From Phytophthora quininea (lineage: Eukaryota > Oomycota > Peronosporomycetes > Peronosporales > Peronosporaceae): DNA of 64,000 nucleotides. Position numbers and translations under genes: made by a program. Location: NCBI GenBank assembly GCA_011947345.1, contig JAAVTG010000688.1, positions 1 to 64,000 of the forward strand, in the 5' to 3' direction. Numbering within the stretch: position 1 is the first letter of the stretch; every line of letters begins with the position of its first letter. The notes under the pieces were generated by a model. That model was not told where the DNA came from, ran no database searches, and saw nothing but the letters and a program-made list of their open reading frames with translations. Positions 59,300-64,000 of the stretch are shown here, in pieces.

Positions 59300-62200
59300 T
59301 CATGACAATCGGTCTAAGCAGCCTCCCTCTCTCGCGAGCTCGTAGAACACACCGCGCCGGTCCTTCACCAGGTTCCGAGGCGTGTCGAACTCCACCACGC
59401 GGCCGTCGCTCAGCACCATGATGCGGTCCGAGTCCAGCACCGTGCCCAGCCGATGCGCGATCGTCAGCACCGTCGCGTCGCGGAAGTCGTGGTTGATCAT
59501 CTGCTGCAGCTTCTTCTCGGTGGCGTGGTCGATGGACGCCGTGGCCTCGTCCATCACGACGACGCGGCTGCGGGTCAGCAGCGCGCGAGCCATGCACAGC
59601 ATCTGCCGCTCGCCCACGCTGAAGTTCTCTCCGTTCTCGCTCAGCTCGTACAAGAGTTGGTTCTCCAGCGCCGACACTTGCTGCTTCATGTCCACCTTCT
59701 CCAGCACCGACCAGATCTCGGCGTCCGAGTACTCGTCGAACGGGTCCATGTAGGCTCGCAGCGCTCCCTTGAACAGCACGGGCGACTGCGGGATGATGGA
59801 CAGGTTGGAGCGCAGTGTGCGCAGCGGCATGGACGCGATGTCGACGCCGTCGATGAGGATCCTGCCGGACAGCAGCTCGTTGATGCGGAAGAGCGCCATG
59901 GTGAGGCTGGACTTGCCTGCTCCAGTGCGTCCGACGATGCCGATCTTCTCGTTGTTGTGGATGTCGAAGGAGAGTCCCTTGAGGACGGGTGCTCCGCCTT
60001 CCTTGTAGTTGAAGACGACGCCTTCAAAGGTTATGGTTCCGGTGGTTGGCCATGATGAACTTGGTTCAATGGCAAGGATATTTTCCTCCCTTCAGGAGGA
60101 ACTGTTGCGTATGCCATGATGCGCTCCGGACTGACCATTTGGATTTCCAACCACGACCACACGTGCACCAGTCGAGCGAGGCGGTTATCGATGCTCAACG
60201 CGTAGGTAAACGCAACACCAACGAGTCCGGGCGACAGGAATTCGCGCAAATACACCAGGGATGATACGATCGCGATCACGACGCCACAGCCCACCAATTC
60301 CATGCGAATTTGAAACCACATGATCACGACGAAATCGGAGAACCAAGCGCGTGCGTTCACATCATTTCGAGCAAAGTTTTCGGCGATCATTTTATCAACG
60401 CATTCCGAACCAAAAGCTCGAATCGTAGTCACCCCTCTTCGGACTGGGAAATGTGGCTAAGCACGGGGACGACGCCACTTTCACCAACCGTGAAATCTCA
60501 CGAGACGGCAGCAGATAAAATTTGGCAAACTTCACGTAGAAATACGCTAAGGGAACAATAAAAATGCCGAGGATCCGGACGATGTAAATCGCAGTGGCCA
60601 ACTGACAGCCTGTGAAAAATACCGCCACAAGTAAACTCCCTGTCGCGAACGGGATGTCGGTCTCGACTGATGCGATGTCGCCTCCAAACCTGTTGACAAT
60701 TCTGCCGATCGGGTTAGCATCGAAGAACCGCAAAGGTGCTAACAGCAGTGCGTGGGTTAACTCGCAGAAGAGATCGCGAGAAGCTCGGAGGCCCGCGGTT
60801 GCTGTTGTTACTGCTCGAGCTAGAACCATCAGCGCGCTTCCCCCACCTAAGAGCGCATACACGGTCATGTTGTACTGCGTTCGCGTGGCATCATACGTTT
60901 CCCCCTTTTCACCTGTCCAGTGGCTCAGCCATAGATCACTCCCAACTTGACACGCCTGCCAAAGCGACTGGATCACAATCAGCAATGCCATCACTTTCAG
61001 CCCTCCCATCGCGCTGAAATACTGCAAAAATACTTGAGCCGACACTCTGCCTTCTTCACGTTCTTCATCTTCCACAAGTCGACCCGCAGCACCTTTCAAG
61101 TTTTCGCCATTAATATCCTTTGTTCGCTTCTCTTCGACGGATGTCGGAGCTTGGACGAAGAAACTTCGCGGATGTCGAACAATCTGCCTCGTGCACGATA
61201 TTGTGCCGTCCGAGACCAAAACTATGGAGTTGACGGTGCCAGATTCAATGATGTCCGGATTGTGAGTGACAAGCACTACAGTTTTCTCTGCTAGCAGCCC
61301 ACAGATGCATTTGCTGAAAATCTCGCTTTGGACAACTGCATCTACAGCAGCGAGAGGTGAGTCCAGAATAAGTACGTCTGCATCCGAGTAGCATGCACGT
61401 GCCAAGCTCACGCGGGCTTTTTGGCCGCCCGACAGGTTGATCCCCTTGTGTCCAATTTCAGTTTGATCTCCGCCAGGAAATTGCTTCAGATCAGGAAGAA
61501 GGCCGCAGACGTCCAAGACTCGCTGATACTTACAATAATCGAACGGCTGACCAAAGAGAATATTTTCTCGGATGGACATGTTTTGAATCCACGGTTGCTG
61601 GGAGTAATATGCCACTTTACCATTCACAAACACTTGGCCGTCAATTTTCTCCATCTCACCAAGTAATGCTGAGCATAACGAGGATTTCCCGGCACCAACA
61701 GAGCCGCGAACAACAACGAGGTCCCCGTTCAAAATCTCCAGGTTCGCATTAACAAGCTGAGGCGGAGAATTTCTTTTCCAGGCGAATGTGCCGTTTTCAA
61801 CCTTGACTGCAATGTCTTCCGAAAGTGATGGATCATTGCGAGTGACGCTGGACGGATCGATTTCATGATGAGCTAGGTAGTCGGCCATACGATCGAGGGA
61901 AATCTTGGTTTGCAGACATTGCTGGATTACGCCTGGGAAATCGCGGAGAGGGTCTCGAATAGCGCGATTGCGGTGAATACCCTGGCAGCCGTTAACACTT
62001 GATCCATCACCAGGGTGTAGATAGCGAACGAGACCGCGGACACGAAGAGCGGCGACGCCCACATCACAAAAATGGAGCCACACATTGCGTACACAAAGCG
62101 CGCAAGCGCCTCCATCTCTAGGGAACGCAACGAGAGCAGCTTCCCCTCGAATTTGTCTTCCCACGCATTGAATTTTACGATCTGGATGGCGCCAAACACT

Positions 62201-63036
62201 TCCTTGACGAGTTTCATTCGCTCGTCCTTGCGCTTCATCAGCTCCCGGTACGACAGACTCGTCTTCTTGGTGAAGAAATAAGCTACTAGCATTGATAGTG
62301 CAATCACCACGAGCCCTGCGAAAGCTGCGAGATCCAGCACGTCATACAGCATGTAGACGACGACGCTGATCTGGATGGGCAAGATCCAGACGGTGTTGAT
62401 TTCGTTGGCGCACTGAATGACACGCTGCACGTCCGCGGTGTAAATGTTCGCAATATCGACACCCTTATCATCATTGCGACTCAGGACACTACAGCGCATA
62501 GTCTTTTCAAACAACAACGCCTTCAGCGACACGGCCATGCGGAACACCGTCAATTGCATTTGAAAATCTGCATGTGGGGCAACCAGCGCATTTGCAAGAC
62601 GCGAAGCAAAGAATGCAGCCAGCCACACACCTAGGCTCTGCATATCGATGTCAGAAGCAGCGAAGGCGTCGATCACATGGTGCAGCACGACGGGGGCGAA
62701 CAAGTTGCATCCAGTTGAGAAAGCGGCCGCGACGCCACAAAGCAGGAACTTCGAGCCGTACGCGTGCACCGCCGCGCGGACGATGGATTGGCCATGGCGA
62801 TCGTAATGGCGCTTGAAATTTGCGAATGCGGTCTGGGTCTGGTTTTCTTCGTCCAGCTCCAGCAGGTCGTCTTGGTCCAGCTGCCGTTGATTGCCAAGCT
62901 TCATCATGTCGTCTGCGTACGAGAGAAACACTCGCGAGCAGAACGACGCCGCTTGACGTTGCGTCTTTCGCGGCGTCTGCGAGAGCTTGTGGAACGTAGC
63001 ATACTCCTGTGCGGACGGCGCATTCTGCAGCAACAT
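59300..63036 (-). pseudogene. ABCC (MRP-type) transporter 3, broken by several indels
   Basis: Third tandem paralogue, about 1245 codons from ATG 63036 (MLLQNAPSAQEYATF). NBD1 has GSVGAGKSSL, LSGGQKAR and VLILDSPL. NBD2 is nearly identical to the other two genes, with GERQ signature and VVVMDEATASID. Four breaks are visible. Near 61965, 10 nt are missing after AIALF relative to transporters 1 and 2, at a GCTATTC-like micro-repeat. One C is missing near 60470 and one G near 60433, flanking a short out-of-frame stretch. One base is missing near 60085. TMDs and NBD1 are much more diverged from genes 1 and 2 than NBD2 is. The 10-nt loss favours a true pseudogene; the 1-nt losses alone could be sequence error. 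Confidence 0.82.
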
Positions 63037-63848
63037 TCTTGGTGCAGAGTCTCAGCTGGGGCAAATGAAAAGTGGCTGCCAGGTTCATAACGCTGAGAAC
63101 ACACACATCAAGATGGCACATCATGCCACGAACAGTACCGCTGGAGTGACCTGTGCGTCGATGATTGGTCCCTCGGGAGTTGCGGCCACCTTGCTTCGCT
63201 GTCCAAGCACGTTGTCCGTCACATGTTAGAGGCTCTGCTGGAGCTGGACCCGAAGTTTACTCCTTCCAGCCCCACCGTGGCTACTGACTGCACTAACAAC
63301 ACCGGCGCCGGGCTCGGCATTCCATCTCTCAGATCGCCATTTGCTCGCCCAAGCTCCAAGCTCCAACGCAATGCACGACGTGTGCATCCGGCGACGAAGA
63401 CCGCCGGAGGGCATGCTGCCAGGTCCCCTCGGGCCCGTGCTGAGGCGGGACCTTTTGTGTCGAAGCCCCGTGGCTTCCCCAGTGTTGTATCCAGCTCTGC
63501 GATCAAGTGACCCTTCTCAACTTCCAAGACAAGGTGAAAAGCGTTTACGCGACGAAGTAGAAACAGTTAAACCTTGGTACAGTCGTCATGACGAAGGCTT
63601 TTCCTCCGGCGTGGCGCCTTGAAAACCCACAAGTGTCCTGTGTGCGCCTGCGAATGGCATCAGGATAGCCCGGTGGTCTCGGGCATTAACCTGCTGATGC
63701 TGTAGGAAGGGAGTAGCTACTAGCACGTCCCGGAGCGGGGTTAACAACCCCGCATCTTCAACCGCGATTGCCATGAAGACTTGATGACGTTGCAGCGCAC
63801 TCGCTCGTCTAGCAAACCATTTCGGCTTTTGCAGTCTTCGTCGCCAAG
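63037..63848. other. Divergent intergenic region between ABC transporter 3 and alcohol dehydrogenase
   Basis: 812 bp between two divergently transcribed genes, so it should hold both promoters. Short open frames on both strands at 63219-63527 have no recognisable domain. Confidence 0.5.
63817..63823 (+). promoter_or_regulatory. Possible oomycete initiator-like element
   Basis: CCATTTC fits the YCAYTYY initiator pattern described for oomycete core promoters and lies 26 bp before the dehydrogenase ATG. A 7-bp match is weak evidence. Confidence 0.3.
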
Positions 63849-64000
63849 ATGTCTGTCCCCAGGAACCGCACGGTCAACGCCTACGCTGCTTTCGACTCCT
63901 CTGGCAAATGCAAGCCCTGGCAGTACGAGACGCGACCGCTGGGAGCTGAAGACATCGAAATCAAGATCTCGCACTGCGGCATTTGCGGATCGGACGTCCA
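63849..64000 (+). CDS. Zinc-dependent medium-chain alcohol dehydrogenase, N-terminus (cut by window end)
   Basis: Fifty codons from ATG 63849, in frame to the window end. VNAYAAFDSSGKCKPWQYETRPLGAEDIEIKI is the usual N-terminal fold of NADP-dependent alcohol or cinnamyl-alcohol-type dehydrogenases. SHCGICGSDV carries the first catalytic-zinc Cys (in CGICGSD). These cytosolic enzymes interconvert aldehydes and alcohols with NADP(H). The rest, including the GHE zinc motif and Rossmann domain, lies outside the window. The exact substrate class cannot be told from this part. Confidence 0.85.
   Translation, partial: MSVPRNRTVNAYAAFDSSGKCKPWQYETRPLGAEDIEIKISHCGICGSDV

Overview
The window is a chromosome end from an oomycete, most likely a Phytophthora-like member of the Peronosporales. 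It opens with a CCCTAAA telomere tract. The protein-coding part carries genes typical of plant-pathogenic oomycetes: a secreted GH10 xylanase-like protein with two introns of about 65 bp, an insulinase-type M16 peptidase, and a tandem cluster of ABCC (MRP) transporters. The genus is inferred, not proven.

Layout from the telomere inward. Positions 1-73 are telomere. Positions 74 to about 582 are CA/CT-rich simple sequence. Positions 583-8545 hold five tandem subtelomeric units of about 1.81 kb, one of them a 1.13 kb deletion form. Each full unit is a G-poor half plus a core with four 129-bp subrepeats. The + strand has no G at all from 1 to 1063. Positions 8546-11985 hold ruins of two divergent genes: an unidentified protein on the - strand, and a Ulp1/C48-protease-like gene on the + strand. 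The Ulp1-like gene is preceded by a promoter-like segment related to the subtelomeric core.

Positions 11988 to about 39540 are a 5S rDNA array: about 51 repeats of about 542 bp with 50 5S rRNA genes, all on the - strand and so transcribed toward the telomere. The many small ORFs in it are by-products of GC-rich spacer sequence.

Positions 39600-46610 are a transposon graveyard: a broken Gypsy integrase/chromodomain segment, a broken acidic-tailed gene on the - strand, a broken membrane-protein ORF and a Myb/SANT-like ORF.

From 46613 the region becomes gene-dense: the GH10-like gene (+), the insulinase gene (+), three ABCC transporter genes in tandem (-), and the start of a zinc alcohol dehydrogenase (+) cut by the window end. 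The ABCC genes look mosaic: their nucleotide-binding domains are nearly identical, while their membrane domains have diverged. Most single-copy genes here carry 1-nt deletions in short homopolymer runs. These may be residual long-read errors or true decay. A 10-nt deletion in the third ABCC gene and the lost integrase glutamate are harder to explain as sequencing error.
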